Shown one piece after another: positions 7,553 through 15,962 of a DNA stretch of 64,000 nt. The position numbers were made by a program, and so were the translations under genes. Source of the stretch: Streptomyces sp. NBC_01244 (GTDB taxonomy: Bacteria > Actinomycetota > Actinomycetes > Streptomycetales > Streptomycetaceae); contig NZ_CP108488.1 of assembly GCF_035987325.1 (NCBI RefSeq), positions 3,720,001 through 3,784,000 of the forward strand, given 5' to 3'. Below the pieces are notes generated by a model. The model was given only the letters and a program-made list of their open reading frames with translations. It had not been told where the DNA came from and did no database searches. Numbering within the stretch: position 1 is the first letter of the stretch; every line of letters begins with the position of its first letter.

Positions 7553-8977
7553 TCAGACGGAGGTGGGCGGCGTCACAGCCGCGGAGGCCGCCTTGCGGAC
7601 GGCTCCGGCGACCGCGCCCGCGACCTTGTCGTTGAAGACCGACGGGATGATGTAGTTCGCGTTCAGCTCGTCCTCGCCGACCACGTCGGCCAGGGCGCTC
7701 GCGGCGGCCAGCATCATGTCGGTGTTGACGGTGCGCGACTGGGCGTCCAGCAGGCCGCGGAAGACACCCGGGAAGACCAGCACGTTGTTGATCTGGTTCG
7801 GGAAGTCGGAACGGCCGGTGGCCACGACGGCGGCGGTCTGGCGGGCGATGGCCGGGTCCACCTCGGGGTCCGGGTTCGCGAGCGCGAACACGATCGCGCC
7901 TTCCGCCATGGCGGCCACGTCATCGCCGCTGAGCACGTTGGGGGCCGAGACGCCGATGAACACGTCGGCGCCGACCACGGCCTCCTTCAGGGTGCCCGTG
8001 TAGCCCTCGGGGTTGGTGTTGTCGGCGATCCAGCGCAGCGGGGAGTCCGCGGCCGCGTCGACGAGGTCGGGGCGGTCCGCGTGCACCACGCCGTGGATAT
8101 CGGCACTGACGGCGTTCTTGACGCCCGCGGCGAGGAGCAGCTTGAGGATGGCCGTACCGGCGGCGCCGGCGCCCGACATGACCACCTTGACGTCGCCAAC
8201 GGCCTTGCCCACCACGCGCAGTGCGTTGGTGAGGGCGGCGAGGACCACGATGGCGGTGCCGTGCTGGTCGTCGTGGAAGACGGGGATGTCGAGGGCCTCG
8301 CGCAGCCGGGCTTCGATCTCGAAGCAGCGCGGCGCGGAGATGTCCTCGAGGTTGATGCCCGCGAAGCCCGGCGCGATCGCCTTGACGACGGCGACGATCT
8401 CGTCGGGATCCTGGGTGTCCAGGCAGATCGGCCAGGCGTCGATGCCGGCGAAGCGCTTGAAGAGGGCCGCCTTGCCCTCCATGACGGGCAGCGCGGCCAT
8501 CGGGCCGATGTTGCCGAGGCCCAGCACGGCGCTGCCGTCCGTCACGACTGCGACGGAGTTGCGCTTGATGGTCAGACGGCGGGCGTCCTCGGGGTTCTCG
8601 GCGATCGCCATGCACACCCGGGCCACGCCCGGGGTGTAGATCATCGAGAGGTCGTCGCGGTTGCGGATGGGGTGCTTCGACTGCATCTCGATCTTGCCGC
8701 CGAGGTGCATCAGGAAGGTGCGGTCGGAGACCTTGCCGAGGCTGACTCCCTCGATCCCGCGGAGCTTCTCGACGATCTCGTCGGCGTGCGCCGTGGACGT
8801 CGCGGCGATGGTGACGTCGATACGGAGCTTCTCGTGGCCGGATGCGGTCACGTCGAGGCCGGTGACCGAGCCACCGGAGGACTCCACGGCGGTGGTGAGC
8901 TGGGAGACCGCGGTACCGCTCGCGGGGACTTCCAGGCGGACCGTCATCGAGTACGAGACGCTGGGCGCCGTTGCCAT
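7553..8977 (-). CDS. NAD(P)-dependent malic enzyme with N-terminal ACT domain
   Basis: The 474-residue enzyme decarboxylates malate to pyruvate with reduction of NAD or NADP, linking the TCA cycle to acetyl-CoA and NADPH supply. Residues 1-80 form an ACT domain (MTVRLEVPASGTAVSQL onward), expected to bind a small effector. The catalytic part contains YTPGVARVC, the Lys/Asp region around SAVLGLGNIGP, FHDDQHGTA and the Rossmann dinucleotide loop MSGAGAAGTA. I place the start at the ATG at 8977 because the ACT domain begins there and a GAGGA element precedes it; the upstream open codons lack family similarity. Coenzyme preference cannot be read safely from sequence alone. Confidence 0.93.
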   Translation of the reverse strand: MATAPSVSYSMTVRLEVPASGTAVSQLTTAVESSGGSVTGLDVTASGHEKLRIDVTIAATSTAHADEIVEKLRGIEGVSLGKVSDRTFLMHLGGKIEMQSKHPIRNRDDLSMIYTPGVARVCMAIAENPEDARRLTIKRNSVAVVTDGSAVLGLGNIGPMAALPVMEGKAALFKRFAGIDAWPICLDTQDPDEIVAVVKAIAPGFAGINLEDISAPRCFEIEARLREALDIPVFHDDQHGTAIVVLAALTNALRVVGKAVGDVKVVMSGAGAAGTAILKLLLAAGVKNAVSADIHGVVHADRPDLVDAAADSPLRWIADNTNPEGYTGTLKEAVVGADVFIGVSAPNVLSGDDVAAMAEGAIVFALANPDPEVDPAIARQTAAVVATGRSDFPNQINNVLVFPGVFRGLLDAQSRTVNTDMMLAAASALADVVGEDELNANYIIPSVFNDKVAGAVAGAVRKAASAAVTPPTSV

Positions 8978-9411
8978 GGCCGTGTTCCTCTTCTGTCCCT
9001 GGTTCTGTACACACAGGGTCCCGCGCCGCGCCGCCGAGTACTTGGCAGGACTGGCAGGACCTGTTGTCCGATCGTCCCACCTACCAGCCGGTACAAGGTA
9101 ACCAGCTACAAATTTCGGAAGAACTCTTCCACCATACGAGATTTCCCGGGTCTGGGGAATGGGTGGCCCATACAAAAAAGGTCCGCGCCCCCCACTGAGT
9201 GGAGGACGCGGACCTGGTGCTTCCTACGTCTATGACACCGACCCGCCATGCTCGCCTCGCGGCAAGTGGTCGCTCTAGGCGACTAAGGTTGGGCCCGGGG
9301 GCTTGGATCGAGTCGGTGCCGTAACCCAGGCTAACAAAGGTTCGCCCGAAGTGATCCCCCCACCGGAGACCGGTTGCGGGGACCACGCCTTTGGCCGCCG
9401 ACCAACCGGCC
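8978..9411. other. Gene-free stretch between the HelD-like gene and malic enzyme
   Basis: Both flanking genes run leftward. Within this stretch there is a clear leftward terminator at 9179-9215. The 196 bases between it and the HelD-like stop contain no supported open frame, which is long for a simple 3' end. The right-hand side could therefore encode a small RNA ending at that hairpin. The remaining 200 bases to the malic enzyme start are comparatively A/T-rich and presumably hold its promoter. Confidence 0.5.
9179..9215 (-). terminator. Rho-independent terminator with T-tract
   Basis: Read leftward, AGGTCCGCG pairs with CGCGGACCT around an inner CCACT/AGTGG stem, followed immediately by TTTTTT. 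This is the most canonical intrinsic terminator in the window. It ends transcription coming from the HelD-like gene or from a small RNA in between. Confidence 0.85.
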
Positions 9412-11745
9412 CTATGACGGGCCCGAGGGCTGCAACAGCGCCGCGACCCCCTCGGCGTCCGGGGCGTCCCGGTCCGTGGAGATCACCGTCAGCTGCTGCG
9501 TCGCACGGGTCAGGGCCACGTAGAGCACCCGCAGACCGGCCGGGGACTCGTCCGCGATCTCCGCCGGGGAGACGACCACCGTGGCGTCGTACTCCAGGCC
9601 CTTCGCCTCCAGGCTGCCCAGCGCGACCGCCCGCTCCCCCAGGTCCGCGAGCCAGCCCGCGGCCTCCGCGCGCCGGTCCATGGCCACGACCACGCCGACC
9701 GTGCCGTCGACCTGCTCCAGCAGCCGCCGGGTCTCCTCCACGACGGTGGAGCGCAGATCCTGCGTCACCGCCGTGAAGCGCGGCTGCAGGCCCGTGGAAC
9801 GCACCGCCGTCGGCGGCTCCGTGCCCGGCGCCGCCAGCTTCAGCACCCGCGAGGCGACCTCGGCGACCTCGGCCGGGTTGCGGTAGTTCACCGTCAGGGT
9901 GAACTTGCGCCGCGGCCGCGTGCCCAGCGCCTCGTCGCGCGCGGCGGCCGCCTCCTGCGGATCGGTCCACGAGGACTGCGCCGGGTCACCGACCACCGTC
10001 CACGTGCCGCCCCGGCCGCGGCGGCCGACCATCCGCCACTGCATCGGCGTCAGGTCCTGCGCCTCGTCGACGATGACGTGCGCGTACTCGGTGCGCTCCG
10101 CCGCGAGCCGCTCGGCCCGCTCCCACTGGGTCTCCTCGCGGGTGGGCATCAGCTCCTCCAGCCCGCTCAGCTGGTCGAGCGGATCCATCTGCCGCTTCTT
10201 CTTGGGCCGCGCGGGCGCGCCCAGCAGCTGGTGGAGCTCGTCCAGCAGCGCCACGTCGTGCACCGACAGGGCGCCCTTGCCGTCCGGGCCCACCCGGCGC
10301 AGGGAGCGCGCCACCTGACGGGTCTCGCGGGGGTTCAGGTCCCGGCGCGACCAGCGCGACAGGCGCCGCTCGTCGGCCATGGAGGCCAGCACCCCGCGCG
10401 GGGTCAGCTCGGGCCACCAGGCGTTCAGGAAGTCGATGAACGCGTCCTCCGTCGAGATGTCCTCGTCGAAGGCGGAGCGCAGCTCGGCCGCCAGCTCCGG
10501 GTCGCTGTGCCGGCCGGCCCCGCCGGACTTGGAGTACAGCGCGTCCAGCAGGAGCTTGCGGGCGCGCGGGCGCAGCAGGTTGACCGGGGCGGTGCCGGAC
10601 AGGACGTTCTGCCGGATCCGGTCGAGGTCGGGGGCCTCCAGCTCCTGGCGGCCCCCGAAGGCCACCACGCGCAGCCGGTCGGGGGCGGGGGCCCCGCCGG
10701 GACCGCCGAACTCCAGCGCCCCCCGTACGGCCTTGCGCAGCACCTTCAGCATCCGGGACGAGCCCTTGACGCGTGCCGTGGACGGGTCGTCGTACGTGGT
10801 CGCCTCGGCCCCGTCGACGAGCGAGCCGAGCGCCCGGATGGCGACCTGGCCCTCCTCGCCGAGGGAGGGCAGGACGCCCTCGGTGTAGGCCACCAGCAGC
10901 GGGGTCGGGGAGACGATCAGGATGCCGCCGGAGTAGCGCCGGCGGTCCTGGTAGAGCAGGTAGGCGGCACGGTGCAGGGCGACGGCGGTCTTGCCGGTGC
11001 CGGGTCCACCCGCGACCTCGGCGACCGAGGCGGCGGGCGCCCGGATGACGAGGTCCTGCTCGGCCTGGATGGAGGAGACGATGTCGCGCATCGAGTGGGT
11101 CCGGGCCCGCCCGAGGGCGGCCATCAGGGCGCCGTCGCCGATGACGGGCAGCTCGTTCCCGTCGAGGAAGGCGGTCACCTCGGGGCGCATCAGGTCGTCC
11201 TCGACCCCGAGCACCTTGCGGCCCTTGGAGCGGATGACGCGGCGGCGTACGACGCGGCCGGGCTCCTTGGGGGTGGATCGGTAGAACGGCGCGGCCGCGG
11301 GGGCGCGCCAGTCGATGACGAGCGGCGCGTAGTCGGAGTCGAGGACTCCTATGCGGCCGATGTGGAGCGTCTCGGCGATATCGGCCGTGAGGTCGGTACG
11401 GATCGCGTCGTCGGCGGGCTCGACGGAGGTGAAGGCTCCGTCGGGGCCCCGCTCCCCGTCCTTGCCGAGGACCAGGTCGATGCGGCCGAACAGGAAGTCC
11501 TCGAACTCGTTGTTGAGACGGTTGAGGTGGATCCCGGCACGGAACACCTGCGCGTCCCGTTCCGCGAGGGCGCCGGGCGTGCCGACCTGGCCACGCTTGG
11601 CGGCGTCGTTCATCAGGAACTCCGCCTCGTGGATCTTCTCCTCAAGGCGTCGGTACACGTGATCGAGATGCGTCTGCTCGACCGCGATCTCCCGATCGCG
11701 GACGGAATCCGCCGTGCTGTCGACAGCGGCATTCTGCGCGGCCAC
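9412..11745 (-). CDS. HelD-family UvrD-like ATPase, RNA polymerase-associated
   Basis: The 777-residue protein has the layout of HelD: an N-terminal coiled arm (residues about 5-85, EQTHLDHVYRRLEEKIHEAEF), then a superfamily 1 helicase-like core. Walker A is GGPGTGKT at 246-253, the DE-box is VIVDEAQDLTPMQW, then VVGDPAQSSW and the motif VI segment LYVALTRATQQL. HelD proteins bind RNA polymerase, open its clamp and release it from stalled complexes; a Streptomyces relative (HelR) also protects from rifamycins. No true helicase activity should be assumed. The start is a GTG at 11745 with AAAGGGG five bases upstream; the longer open frame upstream overlaps the CGNR gene and is not coding. A terminator with a T-tract lies beyond the stop. 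Confidence 0.9.
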   Translation of the reverse strand: MAAQNAAVDSTADSVRDREIAVEQTHLDHVYRRLEEKIHEAEFLMNDAAKRGQVGTPGALAERDAQVFRAGIHLNRLNNEFEDFLFGRIDLVLGKDGERGPDGAFTSVEPADDAIRTDLTADIAETLHIGRIGVLDSDYAPLVIDWRAPAAAPFYRSTPKEPGRVVRRRVIRSKGRKVLGVEDDLMRPEVTAFLDGNELPVIGDGALMAALGRARTHSMRDIVSSIQAEQDLVIRAPAASVAEVAGGPGTGKTAVALHRAAYLLYQDRRRYSGGILIVSPTPLLVAYTEGVLPSLGEEGQVAIRALGSLVDGAEATTYDDPSTARVKGSSRMLKVLRKAVRGALEFGGPGGAPAPDRLRVVAFGGRQELEAPDLDRIRQNVLSGTAPVNLLRPRARKLLLDALYSKSGGAGRHSDPELAAELRSAFDEDISTEDAFIDFLNAWWPELTPRGVLASMADERRLSRWSRRDLNPRETRQVARSLRRVGPDGKGALSVHDVALLDELHQLLGAPARPKKKRQMDPLDQLSGLEELMPTREETQWERAERLAAERTEYAHVIVDEAQDLTPMQWRMVGRRGRGGTWTVVGDPAQSSWTDPQEAAAARDEALGTRPRRKFTLTVNYRNPAEVAEVASRVLKLAAPGTEPPTAVRSTGLQPRFTAVTQDLRSTVVEETRRLLEQVDGTVGVVVAMDRRAEAAGWLADLGERAVALGSLEAKGLEYDATVVVSPAEIADESPAGLRVLYVALTRATQQLTVISTDRDAPDAEGVAALLQPSGPS

Positions 11746-11789
11746 CAAGGCCCCTTTCTGACGTGCATGGGCAGCCGTCAACCGTACGC

Positions 11790-11817
11790 GAAGGGGCCCG
11801 TGTGCGCACGCCCCTTC
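11790..11817. promoter_or_regulatory. Inverted repeat between the CGNR gene and the HelD-like gene
   Basis: GAAGGGGC (11790-11797) and GCCCCTTC (11810-11817) flank a 12-base centre containing TGCGCA. It lies 57-84 bases beyond the CGNR stop and 45-72 bases before the HelD-like start, so it may be a terminator or an operator. Half-site spacing is wider than I recall for the rifamycin-associated element. Confidence 0.5.
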
Positions 11818-11873
11818 CGGGACGGCTCGCGGATCAGGACGAAGATCACGCCCGGCGGGCGCCGCCGGCGTCG

Positions 11874-12452
11874 TCAGCCGGGGCGGGATTCGAGGACGCG
11901 CCGCCGGTGGCGGGCCACGCGCTCGCGGTTGCCGCAGAGCTCGCTGGAGCACCAGCGGCGGCGGTGTCCGCGCGAGGTGTCGAGGTAGACCCGGGCGCAG
12001 CCGTCGCCCTCGCAGGTGCGCAGCAGTGCCCGTTCGCCGGGGTCGGTGAGCAGTTCGACGGCGTCCCGGGCCACGGCGGCGAGCAGCCCGGCGCATCCGA
12101 CGCCGCCGCACAACTCGCGGACGAGGTGCCCTTCTTGGTCCTGTACGGCACACAGTCCCGGGGGTGGACCGGCGGCCGCCGCGTTGACCCGGGCCAGTGC
12201 GGCCCCGGGCGGCGCGGCTCCGGCCAGCTCGGCCCGTACGAGGCTCTCGACGTCGGCGCGCAGCACCCGGAAGGCCCGCACCCAGTCGTCCCCGACGCGG
12301 CCGAGCGGCGTCCGGTCGGGCACCAGCCCGGCTCCGGTGAGCCACAGCCGCAGCCCGTCTCCGTCCCGGATGCCCTCCGTGTGCGCGAGGGGCGAAAAAG
12401 TAGCCACCAGGTCCAGGCAGACCCGCCCGGAGTCGAACCACATGCCCGTCAC
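11874..12452 (-). CDS. CGNR zinc-finger (ABATE-domain) transcriptional regulator
   Basis: This 192-residue protein has the two-part structure of the CGNR family. An N-terminal stress-sensing ABATE domain begins FDSGRVCLDLVATF, and a C-terminal zinc finger contains CEGDGCARVYLD, then RRRWCSSELCGNRERVARHR. The four cysteines of the finger and the CGNR signature are all intact. Members are widespread in actinobacteria and presumed DNA-binding, but targets are mostly unknown. It lies immediately upstream of the HelD-like gene in the same orientation with a 128-base gap that includes an inverted repeat. Confidence 0.88.
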   Translation of the reverse strand: MTGMWFDSGRVCLDLVATFSPLAHTEGIRDGDGLRLWLTGAGLVPDRTPLGRVGDDWVRAFRVLRADVESLVRAELAGAAPPGAALARVNAAAAGPPPGLCAVQDQEGHLVRELCGGVGCAGLLAAVARDAVELLTDPGERALLRTCEGDGCARVYLDTSRGHRRRWCSSELCGNRERVARHRRRVLESRPG

Positions 12453-12493
12453 CGCCTCCCTCTCGGGGCGTGCCCCCAGAGTGCCCGTCTCCG

Positions 12494-12565
12494 GGGCCGG
12501 CGGCTAGAGGGCGGGCGGCCGGATCACGGGGCGTCCGGAGGGCCGGCGGCTAGAGGGCGGGCGGC
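12494..12565. repeat. 46-bp local duplication at the 3' end of a GNAT gene
   Basis: A 26-base sequence containing GGCTAGAGGGCGGGCGGC occurs at 12494-12519 and again, identical, at 12540-12565. The right copy carries the last codons and stop of the acetyltransferase gene; the left copy is an orphan. The offset of 46 bases points to a tandem duplication. Confidence 0.85.
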
Positions 12566-13092
12566 TCGTCGTTCAGGAGCAGCTGGAAGAGGCGGTGGTC
12601 CCGCCAGTCCCCGCCGACGTGGAGGTAACGGGGCGCGAGCCCGTACTGCTCGAAGCCCGCCTTCGCGAGCACCCGCTGCGAGGCCAGGTTCTCCGCCCGG
12701 GTGCCCGCCTCGACCCGGTGCAGCCGCTCCTCGTCGCGGGCGATGCGGCAGACCTCGTGCAGGGCGGCGGTGGCCAGCCCCTTGCCGGCCCAGGCCTGGT
12801 CCACCCAGTAGCCGATGGCGCCGCTGGACAGCGCCCCGCGCACGATGTTCTGGAGGGTGATCGTCCCGGCCACCCCGTCGGCGGCGAGCAGCACGAACGG
12901 CCGCGCCCGCCGGTCCGCCCGGGCCGTGAGCAGCTCCTCGATCCGTCCCCGCTGCCCGGCTTCGGTGTAGAACTCCTCGGCCCGGCGGGGCTCGTAGGGG
13001 GCCATGTACGCCCGGTTCCGGTCCAATGCCTCGGCGACCCCGGCGGCGTCGGCCGTCCGGATCTCCCGCATCTCCACCCCGTCAATGATCAT
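12550..13092 (-). CDS. GNAT N-acetyltransferase (RimJ/RimL-like)
   Basis: The 180-residue protein shows the GNAT fold: EIRTADAAGVAEAL at the start, the central strand GAIGYWVDQAWAGKGLATAAL with the acetyl-CoA-binding loop, then VEAGTRAENLASQRVLAKAGF, which is typical of RimJ/RimL-type enzymes acting on N-terminal amino groups. The closing block ends RDHRLFQLLLND. Substrate cannot be inferred. The ATG at 13092 is used; an alternative ATG seven codons in (13071) is preceded too closely by GGAG. The stop lies in a locally duplicated sequence (12494-12565). Confidence 0.88.
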   Translation of the reverse strand: MIIDGVEMREIRTADAAGVAEALDRNRAYMAPYEPRRAEEFYTEAGQRGRIEELLTARADRRARPFVLLAADGVAGTITLQNIVRGALSSGAIGYWVDQAWAGKGLATAALHEVCRIARDEERLHRVEAGTRAENLASQRVLAKAGFEQYGLAPRYLHVGGDWRDHRLFQLLLNDEPPAL

Positions 13093-13164
13093 CCGGGCAC
13101 GCTAACGGACGGCTCGGCCTCCGGCCAGACCGGCGCCCCGTCGGCTTCCGGCCGCCGGGGGGTG

Positions 13165-14319
13165 TCAGGCGTCCGCGTACTTCGTGTCGGCGGCCATGTC
13201 CAGCGACAGCCGGTAGCCGCGCTTGACGACGGTCTGGATGAGGTTCGGCGCGCCCAGGGCCACGCGCAGGCGGGCCATCGCCGTTTCCACCGCGTGCTCG
13301 TCGCGGCCCGCGCCGGGGAGGGCGCGCAGCAGCTCGGAGCGGGCCACGACCCAGCCCGGGCGCCGGGACAGGGCCCTGAGCAGGGCCATCCCGGCCGGCG
13401 GGACGGGGCGCAGCTCGGCGTCGACGAGGACCGCGTGGCCGCGCAGTTCCAGCCGGTGTCCGGCCACCGGGAAGACACGGGCCCGGCTCGGGAGTTCCTG
13501 GCACAGGAGCTGCACGAGGGGGCCGAGCCGGAAGCGCTCGGGCTGCACCGTGGGCACTCCTTCCGCCTGCAGGGGCAGGGCCGTCACCGGTCCCACGCAG
13601 GCGGAGAGGACCGATCCGCCGGTCAGTGCCCCGAGCACGGATTCCCGTACGCCCCGCTCCGCGGCCCGCGTCAGCAGGGAGGCCGCCGCGGGCGCGGAGG
13701 TGAAGCTCACCGCGTCGACGCCGCCCGAGGCCACCGCGTCGAGCAGCCGGTCCAGCGGCCCGAGGTCTTCCGGCGCCATCCACCGGTAGACGGGTACGCC
13801 GACCACCTCGGCCCCGCCCGCCCGCAGGGCCTCGATGAACCCGGGCAGCGGCTCCCCGTGCAGCTGGAGGGCGATGCGCCGGCCGGCCACCCCGGCCGTG
13901 AGCAGCCGGTCCAGTACCTCGGCGAGCGATTCCGACCGCGGGGACCAGGTCTCCACGAGCCCGGCGGCCCGGATCGCGCCCTTCACCTTCGGTCCGCGCG
14001 CCAGCAGTTCGGTCTCCCGCAGCCGCCCGAGGAGTTCTTCGCCGAGCCCCCACCCGTCGGCGGCCTCGATCCAGCCGCGGAAGCCGATGGCGGTGGTCGC
14101 CACCACCACGTCGGGCGCGCAGCCGATCAGTTCCTTGGTGGCGGACAGCAGCTCGGCGTCGTCGGCGAGGGGCACGATCCGCAGGGCGGGCGCGTGCAGC
14201 ACGGTGGCCCCGCGGCGGCGCAGCAGGGCGATGAGCTCGTCCGCCCGGCGGGCTGCGGTGACCCCGACGGTGAATCCGGCGAGCGGACCGGCCGGCGGAC
14301 CGGTGTGGGTGTGGTGCAT
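13165..14319 (-). CDS. nnaR: Uroporphyrinogen-III synthase-like regulator with winged helix (NnaR type)
   Basis: The 384-residue protein fuses a HemD (uroporphyrinogen-III synthase) domain, about residues 12-265 (starting AGFTVGVTAARRADEL), to an OmpR-type winged-helix DNA-binding domain, about 280-375, ending in NLIQTVVKRGYRLS. This architecture is that of NnaR, the actinobacterial activator of nitrate assimilation that cooperates with GlnR. The neighbour upstream is a nitrate transporter, which supports the call. Whether the HemD part still makes haem precursor or only senses a ligand is unknown. I chose ATG 14319, with GAGGCAGGT upstream; an in-frame GTG twenty codons earlier is possible. 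A 17-bp inverted repeat sits 71-118 bases upstream of the start. Confidence 0.85.
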   Translation of the reverse strand: MHHTHTGPPAGPLAGFTVGVTAARRADELIALLRRRGATVLHAPALRIVPLADDAELLSATKELIGCAPDVVVATTAIGFRGWIEAADGWGLGEELLGRLRETELLARGPKVKGAIRAAGLVETWSPRSESLAEVLDRLLTAGVAGRRIALQLHGEPLPGFIEALRAGGAEVVGVPVYRWMAPEDLGPLDRLLDAVASGGVDAVSFTSAPAAASLLTRAAERGVRESVLGALTGGSVLSACVGPVTALPLQAEGVPTVQPERFRLGPLVQLLCQELPSRARVFPVAGHRLELRGHAVLVDAELRPVPPAGMALLRALSRRPGWVVARSELLRALPGAGRDEHAVETAMARLRVALGAPNLIQTVVKRGYRLSLDMAADTKYADA

Positions 14320-14389
14320 GGTGACCTGCCTCGCGCAGTGGGGTCCGGTGTCGGGGTCCGGTGTCGCGTTCACACGCACTCGTGAGGTT

Positions 14390-14437
14390 CGCGTGAACCG
14401 AGCCTGCCCTGGGGGCGTATCAGGCTCGGTTCACGCG
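14390..14437. promoter_or_regulatory. 17-bp perfect inverted repeat between narK and nnaR
   Basis: CGCGTGAACCGAGCCTG (14390-14406) and its exact complement (14421-14437) flank 14 bases. It begins 35 bases after the narK stop and could be its terminator (no T-run follows) or an operator for nnaR. Confidence 0.7.
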
Positions 14438-14471
14438 TATTTCGGTGCCGTTAACCGGCGTGTTCCGGCCG

Positions 14472-15842
14472 TTACACCGAGGTGAGCTGCGGCTTCGCTT
14501 CCGCACCGGCCGTGGGGATCATCACCTGGGCGGGCCGGCGAAGGTATACCGCCCAGGTGACGGCGCAGCACACCGCGTAGAAGCCGAGGAAGGTCACGAA
14601 GGCCGCCGTGCCCGAGCCGGAGCTCAGGAACGCCTCCCGGAAGACCAGGTTGATGCCGAGCCCGCCGAGCGCGCCGACCGCGCCGATGAGTCCCATGGAG
14701 GCGCCGGACAGCCGTCGGCCGTAGGCGGCCGCGTCCTCGCCGCTCATCCCGCGGGCCAGCGCCTTCGCCTGGAAGATGCCGGGGATCATCTTGTAGGTGG
14801 AGCCGTTGCCGAGCCCGCTGAGGACGAAGAGCCCCACGAAGCCGACCAGGAACACCGGCAGGGATTCCCGTACGGAGGCCAGGATCACCACTCCGGTCGC
14901 CGCCGCCATCGACACGAAGGTGCCCAGGGTGATCCACGCGCCGCCGAAGCGGTCCGCGAGGGCCCCGCCGACGGGCCGGATCAGCGAGCCGAGCAGCGGT
15001 CCGATGAAGGTGAGCGAGGCCGCCTGGAGCGGGGTGCGGCCGAACTGCGTCTGGAGCACCAGCCCGAAGGCGAAGCTGTAGCCGATGAAGGAGCCGAAGG
15101 TGCCGATGTAGAGGAACGACATGATCCAGGTGTGCCCGTCGCGGGCCGCGTCGCGGACGGCTCCGGTGTCGTTGCGCACGGGCGCCAGGTTGTCCATCCG
15201 CACGGCGGCGAGCACCGCGGCGAGCACGATGAGCGGGATGTAGGCGCCGAGCAGCAGCCGCGGGTGGCCGGCCCCGGCCGTGCCGATGACCAGCAGGGCG
15301 ACGAGCTGGACGACGGGGACGCCGATGTTGCCGCCGCCCGCGTTGAGGCCGAGCGCCCAGCCCTTCTTGCGCAGCGGGAAGAAGGCGTTGATGTTCGTCA
15401 TCGACGAGGCGAAGTTGCCGCCGCCGACCCCGGTCAGCGCGGCCACCAGCAGGAACGTGTTGTACGAGGTCCCGGGCTCCATCACCAGCCAGGCGGCGAC
15501 CGTCGGCGCGAGCAGCAGCAGGGCGCTGACGACCGTCCAGTTGCGGCCGCCGAAGCGGGCCACTGCGAAGGTGTACGGGACGCGGACCAGGGCGCCCACG
15601 CAGGTGGCGGTGGCGATGAGGAAGAACTTCCCGGCGGGGTCGATCCCGTACTTCGGGCCCATGAAGAGCACCATCACGGACCACAGGGACCAGATCGAGA
15701 ACCCGATGTGCTCGGAGAGCACGGAGTAGATCAGGTTGCGGCGGGCGGTCTTCTCACCCGTCTCCCGCCAGAAGGTCTCGTCCTCGGGGTCCCACCGCTC
15801 GATCCAGCGGCCACCCTTGCGCGGTGCGGTCGTACTGGTCAT
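14472..15842 (-). CDS. narK: NarK-type nitrate/nitrite transporter
   Basis: The 456-residue protein is a major facilitator of the nitrate/nitrite porter family with about 12 membrane segments. The nitrate signature is present twice in its usual form: GGGNFASSMTNI and LNAGGGNIGVPV. These glycine-rich helices line the anion path together with conserved arginines. Translation probably starts at ATG 15842, six bases after GGAGG, rather than the GTG just before it. It imports nitrate and/or exports nitrite. The neighbouring NnaR-type regulator, and a GlnR-like site plus a cluster of short repeats upstream (15870-16001), suggest nitrogen control. Transport direction and any role in nitrate respiration cannot be told from this locus. 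Confidence 0.94.
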   Translation of the reverse strand: MTSTTAPRKGGRWIERWDPEDETFWRETGEKTARRNLIYSVLSEHIGFSIWSLWSVMVLFMGPKYGIDPAGKFFLIATATCVGALVRVPYTFAVARFGGRNWTVVSALLLLAPTVAAWLVMEPGTSYNTFLLVAALTGVGGGNFASSMTNINAFFPLRKKGWALGLNAGGGNIGVPVVQLVALLVIGTAGAGHPRLLLGAYIPLIVLAAVLAAVRMDNLAPVRNDTGAVRDAARDGHTWIMSFLYIGTFGSFIGYSFAFGLVLQTQFGRTPLQAASLTFIGPLLGSLIRPVGGALADRFGGAWITLGTFVSMAAATGVVILASVRESLPVFLVGFVGLFVLSGLGNGSTYKMIPGIFQAKALARGMSGEDAAAYGRRLSGASMGLIGAVGALGGLGINLVFREAFLSSGSGTAAFVTFLGFYAVCCAVTWAVYLRRPAQVMIPTAGAEAKPQLTSV

Positions 15843-15869
15843 CACACGCCTCCACAGCTGCTGCGATCA

Positions 15870-15934
15870 CGTCGCGCTCGTCGCGTCCCGTCGCGTCTGG
15901 CCGCACCCGTCGCGTCTTCGCGCCCGTCGCGTCC
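15870..15934. repeat. Cluster of five GACGCGAC-type repeats upstream of narK
   Basis: Read in the narK direction, GACGCGACGGG occurs three times exactly, followed by two shorter variants ACGCGACGAG and GCGCGACGTG. The first three are 17-19 bases apart and the last ones 10-12. The cluster lies between the GlnR-like site and the narK ribosome site. Confidence 0.7.
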
Positions 15935-15962
15935 TTCGTGGTGATGACCGTAGGAAGGGCTC

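Noticed and set aside
11790..11817. A true rifamycin-associated element
   Set aside because: The half-site spacing is larger than the 19-bp element I recall, and it may be a terminator of the preceding gene.
15870..15934. CRISPR array
   Set aside because: Repeats are only 8-11 bases and spacers irregular; no cas genes are in the window.
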